Source: Alkalihalobacillus sp. AL-G (lineage in GTDB: Bacteria; Bacillota; Bacilli; Bacillales; Fictibacillaceae). From it: a DNA stretch of 64,000 nucleotides. Below, in pieces: positions 26,312 through 35,156 of the stretch (position 1 is the first letter of the stretch; each line of letters starts with the position of its first letter). Where the stretch lies: assembly GCF_030643805.1 (NCBI RefSeq), contig NZ_CP094656.1, forward strand, positions 2,232,001-2,296,000, read 5' to 3'. The position numbers were made by a program, and so were the translations under genes. The notes under the pieces are model-generated. The model was not told the DNA's origin. It worked only from the letters and a program-made list of their open reading frames with translations, and did not search any database.

Positions 26312-26847
26312 GTCACACACCCCTAACGAACTCTCCTATCTTATCCTTATGTGCAAGTACAGCTTGTCAGAAGTGTGGAGTTCACCAGTTATCTCATTAC
26401 ATAATTAATTAGAAAACAAAAAGTCTAATATGAAAAAAGTGACTAATCTGATTTTTTTGTCGTAATTAGTTAAAAAATAGGATTACATACCGATATAACT
26501 AAAAAGGTATATTCAGAAAATAAAACAAATAGTGGGGTAAAGGTTAAATACTACTTAAAGAGCATTTCGAAAGTAATAAAAATTATTCACATAAAATATT
26601 ACTGTATCTTTCTTACTACAAGCGTCTAGTTCTTTCGAATTATTTTTCAAAATAAAAATTACTAAATTAGAGAAATTGATGTATTTTTACGTCACAATCT
26701 ATCGGGTATAATTCAAATCATATATTAATAAGGTTGTTTTTTTACCACCTAATGATTGTGCATTGTTTAAGCCAAGTGAATGATCGACAAACTAGTGTAG
26801 TTAATTTATACATACAATAGAGTTTAGATTCTAAGAAGGAGGTCCAT
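26312..26847. other. AT-rich intergenic region between divergent genes
   Basis: About 535 bases, strongly AT-rich, with many stops in all frames. It must hold the promoters of the YkvI-type gene and of the ATPase gene. A TATAAT at 26707-26712 is preceded by TTGATG at 26676, too far (25 bases) for a standard promoter. No further structure was recognised. Confidence 0.45.
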
Positions 26848-28491
26848 ATGCGTATTGGAGAACTTTTAGTCATGAATGGTCTTATTACAGAAGAGCAACT
26901 CGAAAAAGCACTTAAACAACAGGCTCATAGTTATAAGAAGCTCGGTGAGATTTTAATTGAAAATAAACTCATTACTGAGCGGCAATTAGTTGAAGCACTG
27001 GAGTTTCAACTCGGTATTCCTGTTGTTAATATGGATGAGGTTGTACTTGATAAGGGTACTGTGCAGCTAGTTGAGGAATCAATTGCGCGAAGATATGGGA
27101 TTGTTCCGATTGAACAAAAAAACGGAAAAATAAAAGTAGCAATGATCGATCCATTGAATCAAGAAGCAATCAAAGCTGTACAGGTTGCAACTGGTATGAT
27201 TGTACAGCCATGCATTGCCACCCGAATTGAAGTAGAAAAGGCAATTATTGATAACTACGGTGTTTTGGAGTCCGTAAAAGAGCTGACCAAAATCATCGAA
27301 TTCGCTTTTGAAAAAAATGCAAGTGACATCCATTTTTCCCCCCAACAAGACGGTCTTGAGGTAAAATATCGTATCGAAAATGAACTTCAGGAACAGAAAA
27401 CGATACCAAAGAATTTACAAGAATCAGTAATTGGACGTATTAAAACACTTTCGGGTATGAACACTTCCGAACGCAATGTACCGCAAAGTGGACGTATACA
27501 TAAACAAGTGAATAACAAGAACTATGATATTCGCATATCAACCCTGCCGACAGTAGAAGGTGAAAGCGTTGTTCTCCGGATAATGGATCAATCAGAAGAT
27601 ATAATGAAACTTTCTGATCTAGGGTTTAGTGAAGATAACCTGAAAAAAATTGAAAAAGCAAATGAAAAACAAAATGGTCTCACTCTAATCACTGGACCCG
27701 CATTAAGTGGAAAAACAACCACATTATATTCACTTCTAAGCCATTTAAACGATGAAAATCAAAAAGTGATAACTATAGAGGATCCTGTTGAACGCAGAAT
27801 CGAGGGAATTACGCAAGTTGAAACAAACGAACAGAGTGATTTCACTTTTGCTAAAGGGCTTCAGTCCATTGTAAATCAGGACCCGAACATTGTGGTTCTA
27901 GGTGATATTCCGAATGCAGATACAGCCGAAGCAGCAACAAGGGTTTCACTTTCTGGAAGACATCTCATCGGGTCGATCCATGGAACCAATGCGTTAAAAA
28001 CGATCAGACGTCTGATCGATATGGATATCGAACCGTACCTGATCGCCTCATCTCTTTCCGCGATCGTCGCACAAAGAGTGATTAGACGGGTATGTGACAG
28101 GTGTGCCCACAGTGTACCTGTTTCAGATGAAGAATTAAAACTTTTCGAGGAAAACGAATTAGTAGAAAGCAATGATCAGAAGAATAAGCAAAAAAGTTCT
28201 TTAGGGAACTTCCGATCATTTGTTACAACAAATAAAAGCGGAAAGATGGCAGTGATCCGCGGGGATGGTTGCATGCAATGTAACAACACTGGCTATCATG
28301 GTTACCTCGGCGTACAAGAGGTGCTTGTCGTCAATGAACAAATGCGTGAGATGATTGTCAACAAACGACCGATGAAAGTCATTGAACAGCATCTGAAAGA
28401 AAATGGATTCAAAACGATGCTTTATGATGGTTTATTGAAAGCACGGGAAGGATTGACGACCGTTGAAGAAGTTATGAAGGTCGTCCATTAA
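26848..28491 (+). CDS. Orphan PilB/GspE-like secretion ATPase with MshEN domain
   Basis: A 547-residue protein. Residues 1-60 hold two MshEN half-motifs (RIGELLVMNGLITEEQL; LGEILIENKLITERQL), a known c-di-GMP-binding fold. The ATPase core has Walker A GPALSGKT (283-290), Asp box TIEDPVE, His-box region GRHLIGSIHG and two CxxC pairs (416/419, 475/478). The Walker B region reads LGDIPNADTAEAA instead of the usual GEIRD pattern, replacing the catalytic Glu by Asp and losing the RD. No PilC, pilin or peptidase gene is nearby. ATG follows AAGGAGGT. Confidence 0.85.
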   Translation: MRIGELLVMNGLITEEQLEKALKQQAHSYKKLGEILIENKLITERQLVEALEFQLGIPVVNMDEVVLDKGTVQLVEESIARRYGIVPIEQKNGKIKVAMIDPLNQEAIKAVQVATGMIVQPCIATRIEVEKAIIDNYGVLESVKELTKIIEFAFEKNASDIHFSPQQDGLEVKYRIENELQEQKTIPKNLQESVIGRIKTLSGMNTSERNVPQSGRIHKQVNNKNYDIRISTLPTVEGESVVLRIMDQSEDIMKLSDLGFSEDNLKKIEKANEKQNGLTLITGPALSGKTTTLYSLLSHLNDENQKVITIEDPVERRIEGITQVETNEQSDFTFAKGLQSIVNQDPNIVVLGDIPNADTAEAATRVSLSGRHLIGSIHGTNALKTIRRLIDMDIEPYLIASSLSAIVAQRVIRRVCDRCAHSVPVSDEELKLFEENELVESNDQKNKQKSSLGNFRSFVTTNKSGKMAVIRGDGCMQCNNTGYHGYLGVQEVLVVNEQMREMIVNKRPMKVIEQHLKENGFKTMLYDGLLKAREGLTTVEEVMKVVH

Positions 28492-28583
28492 TACAAAAAT
28501 TCAATATCCCGATCAGAAGATTAACAAACCGGATTCTGATTTATTTTTACAAAAGGATCACAATCAAATGAGGGGGAATTCCT

Positions 28584-29621
28584 TTGTCTCACAAGTTTCT
28601 TGTTGTTGACGATACTAATTTTATGCGTAAGATGGCAGCAGATTGCTTAAAGCAATACGGCCATGAGGTTGTAGGGGAAGCGGCGAACGGTAAAGAAGCA
28701 ATCAGATTATATAAAGAACTAAAGCCTCAGATTGTAATGATGGATCTGACTATGCCTGAAATGAATGGGATCGATGCTATCAAGGAAATTCTGAAAATCG
28801 ACCCAGATGCCGTTATGCTCGTTTGTTCTGCTAGCAACCAACGAGATCTAATCTTTGAATCACTTGATGCAGGTGCGAAGGGATACCTGATGAAACCCTT
28901 TAAGCCCGATCATATGAATGACATCATCCGTAAATATGCCGAGCCGTACTTGACTTCTGCTGATGATTCAGAGGATACCGAAGATGAGGAGACAGATGTC
29001 GAGCTTTCAATAGATTCCACGGAATCTGAAGTAAATTCCTCTACAAATACAGACAATGCTTCAGAAGAACAAGATGGAAATAGTGAAGATGAAAATAATT
29101 CGAATCCAGACACCGGATCCAATAGTGATGTATCGGATGAAGTGGCAGCAACGACTGAAGCTGCAGAACGTACTGAATCTGTGGAGGAAATTGAAAAGGA
29201 AACAGAAAGAACGGAATCTGAAGAGAAAGTAGAACAACAACCAACTTCAGAACCAACGGATGAAATTCTTGAAGATAAAATAGAGGAAAAAGAAACCCTT
29301 GCTACAGAAGAGCATAATGACCAGTATAAAGAAGAGATTCATTTGCCTGTAGAGGAGAAAACATTCGAGTCGAAGGAAAGGAAGAAACCAATGAGTTCAA
29401 TCATAGAAAATAAAATAAAATTCGTCACAAGCTATACGTGTAATTGGGAAGAAGAGATTCATGGCAAAAATAACAACTTTTCCTTTACCTACACTGAAAA
29501 TGATAAAAATATCGAAATAGAAATGAATGATGAAGGTAACGAAAAGCAAAGGATTCAACTATCGCTAGATGGCTTTCGTCAACTACATAATTGGCTAGAA
29601 AACCAAATAGAAGATAATTAA
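28584..29621 (+). CDS. CheY-like receiver protein with acidic linker and unknown C-terminal domain
   Basis: A 345-residue protein. Residues 1-120 are a receiver domain (VVDDTNFMRKM; phosphoacceptor Asp54 in VMMDLTMPEMNG; Lys104 in YLMKPFKP) close to CheY. Residues about 125-275 are low-complexity, dominated by Glu, Asp, Ser and Thr. Residues about 275-345 form a small domain (FVTSYTCNWEEEIHG; LDGFRQLHNWLENQ) that I do not recognise. It is not a DNA-binding type. TTG 28584 follows AGGGGGA. It lies 90 bases after the ATPase gene and may act with it. Confidence 0.85.
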   Translation: MSHKFLVVDDTNFMRKMAADCLKQYGHEVVGEAANGKEAIRLYKELKPQIVMMDLTMPEMNGIDAIKEILKIDPDAVMLVCSASNQRDLIFESLDAGAKGYLMKPFKPDHMNDIIRKYAEPYLTSADDSEDTEDEETDVELSIDSTESEVNSSTNTDNASEEQDGNSEDENNSNPDTGSNSDVSDEVAATTEAAERTESVEEIEKETERTESEEKVEQQPTSEPTDEILEDKIEEKETLATEEHNDQYKEEIHLPVEEKTFESKERKKPMSSIIENKIKFVTSYTCNWEEEIHGKNNNFSFTYTENDKNIEIEMNDEGNEKQRIQLSLDGFRQLHNWLENQIEDN

Positions 29622-29645
29622 TTGATTCATACGATAAAAGGGACA

Positions 29646-29684
29646 GAAAAAGCAGGCCACCCGGGGTGACCTGCTTTTTCTTTT
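29646..29684 (+). terminator. Terminator after the receiver gene
   Basis: GAAAAAGCAGG (29646-29656) and CCTGCTTTTTC (29670-29680) form an eleven-base stem with a further CACC/GGTG core. Confidence 0.85.
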
Positions 29685-30256
29685 GCTTACCATGTTATTC
29701 ACATCATTGACTTTGATTGTTTTCTTTATTTTCGAAGATATCGTTAACCCTTTCAACAGCCTGGTGGCCATGGCATCTACAATCATCACTACGTCTGTAT
29801 CTTTTCTCTCCCAAATATAAAGTAAAACTTCCAAATTAACATTCCCCAACCAACAATCGAGGATTTACCCCATTTTTTAATAAGTGAGCTTGGATGTAGA
29901 GATGCACTTGTTTTGGCATTCGCTGAGTATTTTCCCTAATCCGTTGAAATAACTGGCCAAGATTCGGGATTACACATCTTGATACGAGTAATAGAATGAC
30001 TGAAGAAGAAAATAAGCGAGTTGTTCAAATGTCAGCAAAAGCATGTTTCCTGAATGATCATACATAAAAATAAAGGATAAACAAAGGATAAAATAGATGA
30101 TTAACCGATTTTTGAGACTGAGTTTTGAGTTTATGACTACGTGTTAACAAAAGATTGCCAAACCATGCATGATTCCTGATTTAAGAACCTTTATGAAATG
30201 AGAATCGTTAAGGTTTACAGCAATCCTCTGTTAGGAAAGGGGATTTACGGTAAAAC
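29685..30256. other. Intergenic region without a convincing gene
   Basis: About 570 bases. Short frames exist: one of 42 codons from ATG 29690 with hydrophobic character, and one of 23 codons from ATG 29995 reading MTEEENKRVVQMSAKA. Neither has a ribosome binding site. They may be remnants of decayed genes. Confidence 0.4.
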
Positions 30257-30733
30257 ATGAAAAAAAACATTAAATGGATACGGTTAGCAATATTGATTAC
30301 TTCATGGATGACCGTTCCACTGTTAGGGAAAAAAACATTTTGGAGATTTTTTCCTGCAGCATCCTTTATTACTTTATTGCTTTCATTAGAAAGCGAGGTT
30401 TCCAGAGGAAGAAATTGGTGGAAAATAAAAGGATACAAGACCAAAGGAAGGACACTGAGTATTCCTTTTGTATATGGTCCATTTATGGTTGGGTCAATTT
30501 GGATTTTAAAGTGGACCTACGGACATTTTTTTCGCTATCTTTTTGTCAATGTAGTGATGGATAGTTTCTTCAGCTTTGTTGTTTCTCCTATAGTTGAACG
30601 CATTGGTTTTTATCGCTTAAAAAAATTTACACGGCCAACAATTTTCTGGAATTTCATCATTTTTTCATTGATCATGTATAGTTATCAACTGAAAATGGAA
30701 AAAAACATAGTGAGTGTTAGCGAAAATAAATAG
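30257..30733 (+). CDS. Membrane protein, CBO0543-like
   Basis: A 158-residue protein with about four hydrophobic segments, conserved Trp and Gly residues (SWMTVPLLGKK; YGPFMVGSIWILKWTYG) and the motif FVNVVMDSFF. It resembles the CBO0543 family of spore-former membrane proteins of unknown function. The decayed gene at 44551-45008 is a clear paralogue, sharing the PLLGK, GPF and WILK blocks. The ribosome binding site (AAAGGGG) is rather far from ATG. Confidence 0.7.
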   Translation: MKKNIKWIRLAILITSWMTVPLLGKKTFWRFFPAASFITLLLSLESEVSRGRNWWKIKGYKTKGRTLSIPFVYGPFMVGSIWILKWTYGHFFRYLFVNVVMDSFFSFVVSPIVERIGFYRLKKFTRPTIFWNFIIFSLIMYSYQLKMEKNIVSVSENK

Positions 30734-30790
30734 TATGTTTTCCTATTAATTGGAGAAAATGTTACTGAATAAAATGAAGGAGGACGAAAA

Positions 30791-30967
30791 ATGGAAGCAA
30801 GTATGAGTGTGGAAGAAGTTGTACAGCAAATTTCTGAGCTTGCGCAACAAGAGGGCGACCCCCTACGAAAAAAACTGGTGAAGAAATCCAACCCGGAACT
30901 CATGAAAAATGCATTGTATTATTTTCCTAACTGGGATAGCGCGATCGAACAAAGTATGAATCCCTAA
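30791..30967 (+). CDS. Small hypothetical protein, 58 residues
   Basis: ATG follows GAAGGAGG by seven bases. The sequence is helical and amphipathic (SVEEVVQQISELAQQEGDPL) and ends with a hydrophobic-aromatic segment, ALYYFPNWDSAIEQS. There is no signal or membrane helix. The good ribosome binding site, protein-like composition and following terminator support a real gene. The function is unknown. Confidence 0.65.
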   Translation: MEASMSVEEVVQQISELAQQEGDPLRKKLVKKSNPELMKNALYYFPNWDSAIEQSMNP

Positions 30968-31007
30968 CCACACATCGTACATATCCAGCCACGGCTTGCT
31001 GCACAAA

Positions 31008-31053
31008 AAAACCGATTATTTTCCTAGGACATAGGAACGTAATCGGTTTTTTT
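31008..31053. terminator. Bidirectional terminator
   Basis: AAAACCGATTA (31008-31018) pairs with TAATCGGTTTT (31040-31050), with an inner TTCCTA/TAGGAA stem. A-run and T-run flank it on both sides, serving both convergent genes. Confidence 0.85.
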
Positions 31054-31152
31054 GACTGAAAGAGGCATAGTATATAAAATGAATCACCCCAGAAGCGAAG
31101 GCTAGATCTACAGAAATTTATGACTTCTGCCCCGCATGATCGATCACTTGTA

Positions 31153-31404
31153 TTAACATGTAAACAACATTTTCAGTTTCATAAACTTATAAAGCAATCT
31201 TGCATTCCTTCCCTCTTCAGAATAGGGATTCATTTCTCGACGTAGTCGCTCCAAGAATTCCTGATCACATTCACAGCATGGTCCATATCTCTCGTAACAC
31301 TCATCATGTGCTTTACAAGCTGCATCAACCGCATTAATCGGTGCTCCTGGGCCACTACATCCAGGCCCGCACCATTTATAACCTGGAAATATACAAAATC
31401 CCAT
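31153..31404 (-). CDS. Phospholipase A2-like small protein
   Basis: An 83-residue Cys-rich protein. YKWCGPGCSGPGAPINAVD corresponds to the calcium loop and DAACKAHDECYERYG to the catalytic His-Asp helix of phospholipase A2. The CxGPGxxGPG form is like that of the parvovirus VP1 and bacterial short forms. Eight Cys are present. No signal peptide is seen, so its site of action is open. ATG follows AAGGGAGG on the minus strand. Activity on phospholipids is an inference from the motif. Confidence 0.75.
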   Translation of the reverse strand: MGFCIFPGYKWCGPGCSGPGAPINAVDAACKAHDECYERYGPCCECDQEFLERLRREMNPYSEEGRNARLLYKFMKLKMLFTC

Positions 31405-31530
31405 CTCGGTACCTCCCTTGTCAAAAAGATACGAACAAGAGTCAGTTCATGAAAAGCTTTGTCCATACATTAATTTATGCTGATTTCAAAGATTCAGATT
31501 GTACAGACACCTACTAAGCTTGATTACTTC

Positions 31531-32013
31531 CTAGACATGGGGTTTCTTAAGACGAGGAGATTCATACCATTGAAAAAGATTCCATATTAGAAATATAAAG
31601 ATGATATATCCAAAGAACGAGTAAATATGGTTCCATTGTGAGCTATGAGTCAACAAGCCGATCCTTTCCGATAAGACTTCGATCATCATCATGATGAACC
31701 CGATTGTAAGAACGAAACAGCTCCTTAGAAAACCGGTCATCAGATTCATAGAATACAAGACAAGGAAGGTGAAAAGCGGAATTCCTATAAGGGTGAATCG
31801 AATATCGATCGTAAAAATCCCCGGGAACGGTCGGCTCGGGAATGCATAGAATCCTTTTCCGGTAAAAAACAATTCTAAATATGTACATAACAAGGAAGCG
31901 AAACCCATCGTAACTAAATAAGATAGGAAAGATGAATTATCGTTTCCTGAAGAAAATGGCTTTCTTTGTAAAAACAGTAAAACTAAGTGTTTCAAGTGAT
32001 TTACAATAGGCAT
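31531..32013 (-). CDS. Membrane protein downstream of the DUF2515 gene
   Basis: A 160-residue protein with four or five hydrophobic helices, ending WNHIYSFFGYIIFIFLIWN and a basic tail. The layout resembles CBO0543-like proteins but the match is weak. ATG 32013 follows GGGGAG by seven bases; the frame extends further upstream, but only inside the preceding gene, which it overlaps by 77 bases. Co-transcription with that gene is likely. Confidence 0.6.
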   Translation of the reverse strand: MPIVNHLKHLVLLFLQRKPFSSGNDNSSFLSYLVTMGFASLLCTYLELFFTGKGFYAFPSRPFPGIFTIDIRFTLIGIPLFTFLVLYSMNLMTGFLRSCFVLTIGFIMMMIEVLSERIGLLTHSSQWNHIYSFFGYIIFIFLIWNLFQWYESPRLKKPHV

Positions 32014-33121
32014 GTTCAATCTCCCCATCCACATGTATATACTGTGTTTTAAGGTAATCAGCTGCACTAAAATCCTTAAACCAATCCTCTGTTGAAGCAC
32101 TTAAGTGTTTAACATTTGGCCATGCATATTGGAGCTGAGGACTAAAAATCTTAGAGGCTCCTTGCTTTAATTTACAATCTTTGATTTGCGGATTATAAAG
32201 TCGTCCTGGTAAAGTTTCTTTTACATCGTTAAATAAATGCACCCAGTAATCTTTTCGAGAACCCGTATGAGGATTTCGTTTTGCCCAATTAAGAATATTC
32301 CTGAGTCGTTCTTCATCATCAAAAAGGACCGAGTATAACCGCTTTCCAAGTAAAATCCGTTCATGAAGGGAAGTGAAATAATGAAGGGATTGTCCCACTA
32401 ATCTTGTTTTCGCAAACATTGCGAAAACAGGAAAGAGAATATGATTTAAGCTCAGTAAATCCTGAAGGCTGAATTCAATTGATTCAATAACGTTACTTTT
32501 GAATTGTTTATTTTTCATGACTCGCTGCTCCAAATAGCTCTGTTCATTTATGACTAATGCGATCGCCAAAGTATAGCGGTCACCAAAGCACCAAAAATAA
32601 TTCCATACTGGTTCCATAAAAGCAGAAACTTGAAGATAGGGGAGGAGGTGAAACAATGGCCGATTACTCTTTAAACTTTCTTCATAAAGTAAAAATTGCG
32701 GATAGACATCCTGGAAGATCAGCCAATTCCCTCTTTCTAAAAACATAAAGAAATCATCCTGTTCCTTCTCTGACAGTAGCTTCGAAAGATATTCCCCTTT
32801 TAAATCAGTCATATTCCATCCACCGTTTCTCGACACCAAGTGACCGAGGAGCGCCCATTGAATTTCTGGGTGATCAAGATAAAACTCAATGTAGGATTGC
32901 GTCCGGGTTACATTATTTAAATTCAACGTGTTTGTTTTGTTATTGATCGTATCGACCAGCCTTTGCTCATCCGATGTTAAATGGGACTCATTAAGATGTT
33001 TTGGAGAATCAAGTTTATTTTTCAAATCCTTTTTCAGCTGTAGCAAGGCGTTGGTCTGAGTAATATTCGTTTCCGCTATTTTCCGCTTGACGTCAAGAAT
33101 AATTGATCCACTCCTGTTCAT
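31937..33121 (-). CDS. DUF2515 family protein (YppC-like)
   Basis: A 394-residue protein, mostly helical, with conserved aromatic blocks (SRNGGWNMTDLKG; NPHTGSRKDYWVHLFND; SPQLQYAWPN). It matches the DUF2515/YppC family of spore formers, whose function is unknown. No clear ribosome binding site precedes ATG 33121, so the start may differ. It is divergent from the sporulenol synthase gene with about 66 bases between start codons, so the two promoters must overlap. Confidence 0.75.
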   Translation of the reverse strand: MNRSGSIILDVKRKIAETNITQTNALLQLKKDLKNKLDSPKHLNESHLTSDEQRLVDTINNKTNTLNLNNVTRTQSYIEFYLDHPEIQWALLGHLVSRNGGWNMTDLKGEYLSKLLSEKEQDDFFMFLERGNWLIFQDVYPQFLLYEESLKSNRPLFHLLPYLQVSAFMEPVWNYFWCFGDRYTLAIALVINEQSYLEQRVMKNKQFKSNVIESIEFSLQDLLSLNHILFPVFAMFAKTRLVGQSLHYFTSLHERILLGKRLYSVLFDDEERLRNILNWAKRNPHTGSRKDYWVHLFNDVKETLPGRLYNPQIKDCKLKQGASKIFSPQLQYAWPNVKHLSASTEDWFKDFSAADYLKTQYIHVDGEIEHAYCKSLETLSFTVFTKKAIFFRKR

Positions 33122-33187
33122 GAATTGATTGAAGGATAAATGAATATGTATAGCTAAATGGATTTGTTTCAGGGAGGGTTGACTGGT

Positions 33188-35065
33188 TTGAGAGAAGCTG
33201 TAGAATCAGAAATCAATCGAATCATTTCTATATTAGTGGAAGATCAGACCTCAGATGGTTCATGGGACTATGCGTTTGATACAGGTATTGCAACAGATGC
33301 GTATATGATCATTTTATTACGTACATTAGAATTAAATGATGAATTGTTAATACAAGCACTAGTGAAACGAATTTTAAGCAAACAAGAGCAAAACGGTGCC
33401 TGGAAATTATTCCATGATGAAGACAGCGGGAATTTATCTGCGACGGTTGAGGCCTATTATGCATTGCTTTATTCAGGTTATCGTATAGCAGATGAAAAAG
33501 AGATGGTAGCTGCAAGAAAGTTTATCTTATCTATGGGCGGGATTGAAAAAACAGGGATGTTCACGAAGATCCTATTGTCCTTAACAGGTCAGTTGCCCTG
33601 GCAATCCAATTTTCCTTTTCCGATAGAAATTATTCTATTTCCTATATCCTATTCGATCAATTTTTATGATTTTTCCGTTTTTGGCAGAGCCAACCTTGCT
33701 CCGATTTTAATACTGTATGATCGAAAGTATCAAAAGAAAACCAAGCAAAGTCCGGACCTTTCAGATTTAGTTGTAAACCGAGGAGCTTTCCAACAAGAAA
33801 ACTATGAAGAAAGTGAAGAATGGAGGAGCTTCTATTCTTCAATGAAAGTACAGCTGCAAAAACAAACGAATAACCCGAAAAATGCACATGGAATAGCGAT
33901 GGAGCGGTCCAAGCAATATATGTTGAACCATATTGAAGCTGATGGAACGTTATACAGCTATTTCAGTGCAACATTCCTTATGATCTTCGCCTTTTTATCA
34001 ATTGGCTACACAAAAGATCACCCCGTGATTACAAAGGCGATAAAAGGGTTAAAGTCGATGGCTTGTCAAATCGATGATCATATCCATATGCAATACACGA
34101 CGGCCGATGTATGGAATACCTCGTTGATAAGTCATGCCTTACAGGATGCTGGTGTTCCTTTTTCAAGCCAGGTTGTTCAAAGAGCAAATAACTATTTATT
34201 ATCCCGCCAACAGTTCAAGTTTGGAGATTGGGCGATTCATAATCCAAATACCTTACCAGGCGGTTGGGGTTTTTCCAATATAAATACGATCAATCCCGAT
34301 GTCGATGATACAACTATGAGCCTGAGATCGATCCGGAATCTAGTCAAGAGTCATTCCTTTTATCAGCAGGCCTGGTATAGGGGAGTGAATTGGGCATTAT
34401 CCATGCAAAACGATGACGGGGGCTGGCCAGCCTTCGAAAGGAATGTAGATAACAAGTTGTTATCCTTTGCACCGATCCAGGGAGCCGAATATTTATTACT
34501 CGACCCTTCATCAGCCGACCTGACTGGAAGAACGCTTGAATTTTTCAGAAATTACACCCATATAAACAACGAGCACCCAGCCGTGAAAAAAGGATTAAAA
34601 TGGTTAATCGATGACCAGAAACCAGATGGATCGTGGTACGGGCGTTGGGGGATCTGTTATATATATGGTACATGGGCTGCTTTGGCTGGAATGTCGGCGT
34701 GTGGAAAGTCAATTGCGGATCCAGTTGTCAAAAAAGCAATGGTCTGGTTGAAAATGATCCAAAATGAGGATGGGGGATGGGGAGAGTCGTGTAAGAGTGA
34801 TATAAACAAAAAGTATGTGCCGTTAGGAGAAAGTACATTAACACATACAGCATGGGCGGTTGATGCGATGATTTTGATGTCCAATGAGATAACGCCAGAA
34901 ATCCGACGTGGAATTGAATATTTAATCCGATCTGGAGATAAACAGGACTGGACGACTGCCTATCCAAAAGGCCAAGGGATGGCAGGGGGCTTTTATATCC
35001 ATTACCATAGTTATCGCTACATTTGGCCGCTACTTGCTTTAAGCCATTTTAAGGAGAAGTTTTAA
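33188..35065 (+). CDS. sqhC: Squalene-hopene cyclase family, sporulenol synthase
   Basis: A 625-residue terpene cyclase very similar in layout to B. subtilis SqhC, which cyclises tetraprenyl-curcumene to sporulenol in the spore membrane. The catalytic acid motif appears as NPDVDDTTMS, and QW repeats recur (QNDDGGWPAF; QKPDGSWYGRWG; QNEDGGWGESC). TTG 33188 is preferred because AGGGAGGG ends nine bases before it; ATG 33158 is in frame but has no site. SodF follows on the other strand, as in B. subtilis. Confidence 0.9.
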   Translation: MREAVESEINRIISILVEDQTSDGSWDYAFDTGIATDAYMIILLRTLELNDELLIQALVKRILSKQEQNGAWKLFHDEDSGNLSATVEAYYALLYSGYRIADEKEMVAARKFILSMGGIEKTGMFTKILLSLTGQLPWQSNFPFPIEIILFPISYSINFYDFSVFGRANLAPILILYDRKYQKKTKQSPDLSDLVVNRGAFQQENYEESEEWRSFYSSMKVQLQKQTNNPKNAHGIAMERSKQYMLNHIEADGTLYSYFSATFLMIFAFLSIGYTKDHPVITKAIKGLKSMACQIDDHIHMQYTTADVWNTSLISHALQDAGVPFSSQVVQRANNYLLSRQQFKFGDWAIHNPNTLPGGWGFSNINTINPDVDDTTMSLRSIRNLVKSHSFYQQAWYRGVNWALSMQNDDGGWPAFERNVDNKLLSFAPIQGAEYLLLDPSSADLTGRTLEFFRNYTHINNEHPAVKKGLKWLIDDQKPDGSWYGRWGICYIYGTWAALAGMSACGKSIADPVVKKAMVWLKMIQNEDGGWGESCKSDINKKYVPLGESTLTHTAWAVDAMILMSNEITPEIRRGIEYLIRSGDKQDWTTAYPKGQGMAGGFYIHYHSYRYIWPLLALSHFKEKF

Positions 35066-35078
35066 AATGGCTTAAAGC
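35036..35078 (+). other. Seventeen-base perfect inverted repeat over the sqhC stop codon
   Basis: The arms at 35036-35052 and 35062-35078 are exact complements around a nine-base loop; the TAA at 35063-35065 lies in the second arm. The core AAGCCATTTT is reused in the terminator that follows, so the two hairpins could compete. Confidence 0.6.
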
Positions 35079-35090
35079 GTTTATTCAAAG

Positions 35091-35124
35091 AAAATGGCTT
35101 GCAGATTTAACAAGCCATTTTTTG
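35091..35124. terminator. Terminator between sqhC and sodF
   Basis: AAAATGGCTTG (35091-35101) and CAAGCCATTTT (35111-35121) form an eleven-base stem with T-run, and A-run on the other side. It can serve both convergent genes. Confidence 0.8.
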
Positions 35125-35156
35125 TAATGTTTCCAGAGATGAGGAGCATTACCGTA

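Noticed and set aside
26676-26712. TTGATG and TATAAT as a promoter for the orphan ATPase
   Set aside because: The spacing of 25 bases is too long for a vegetative promoter.
29595-29849. Minus-strand frame of 84 codons beyond the receiver gene
   Set aside because: It passes through the terminator and the end of the receiver gene; the start lacks proper spacing to a ribosome binding site.
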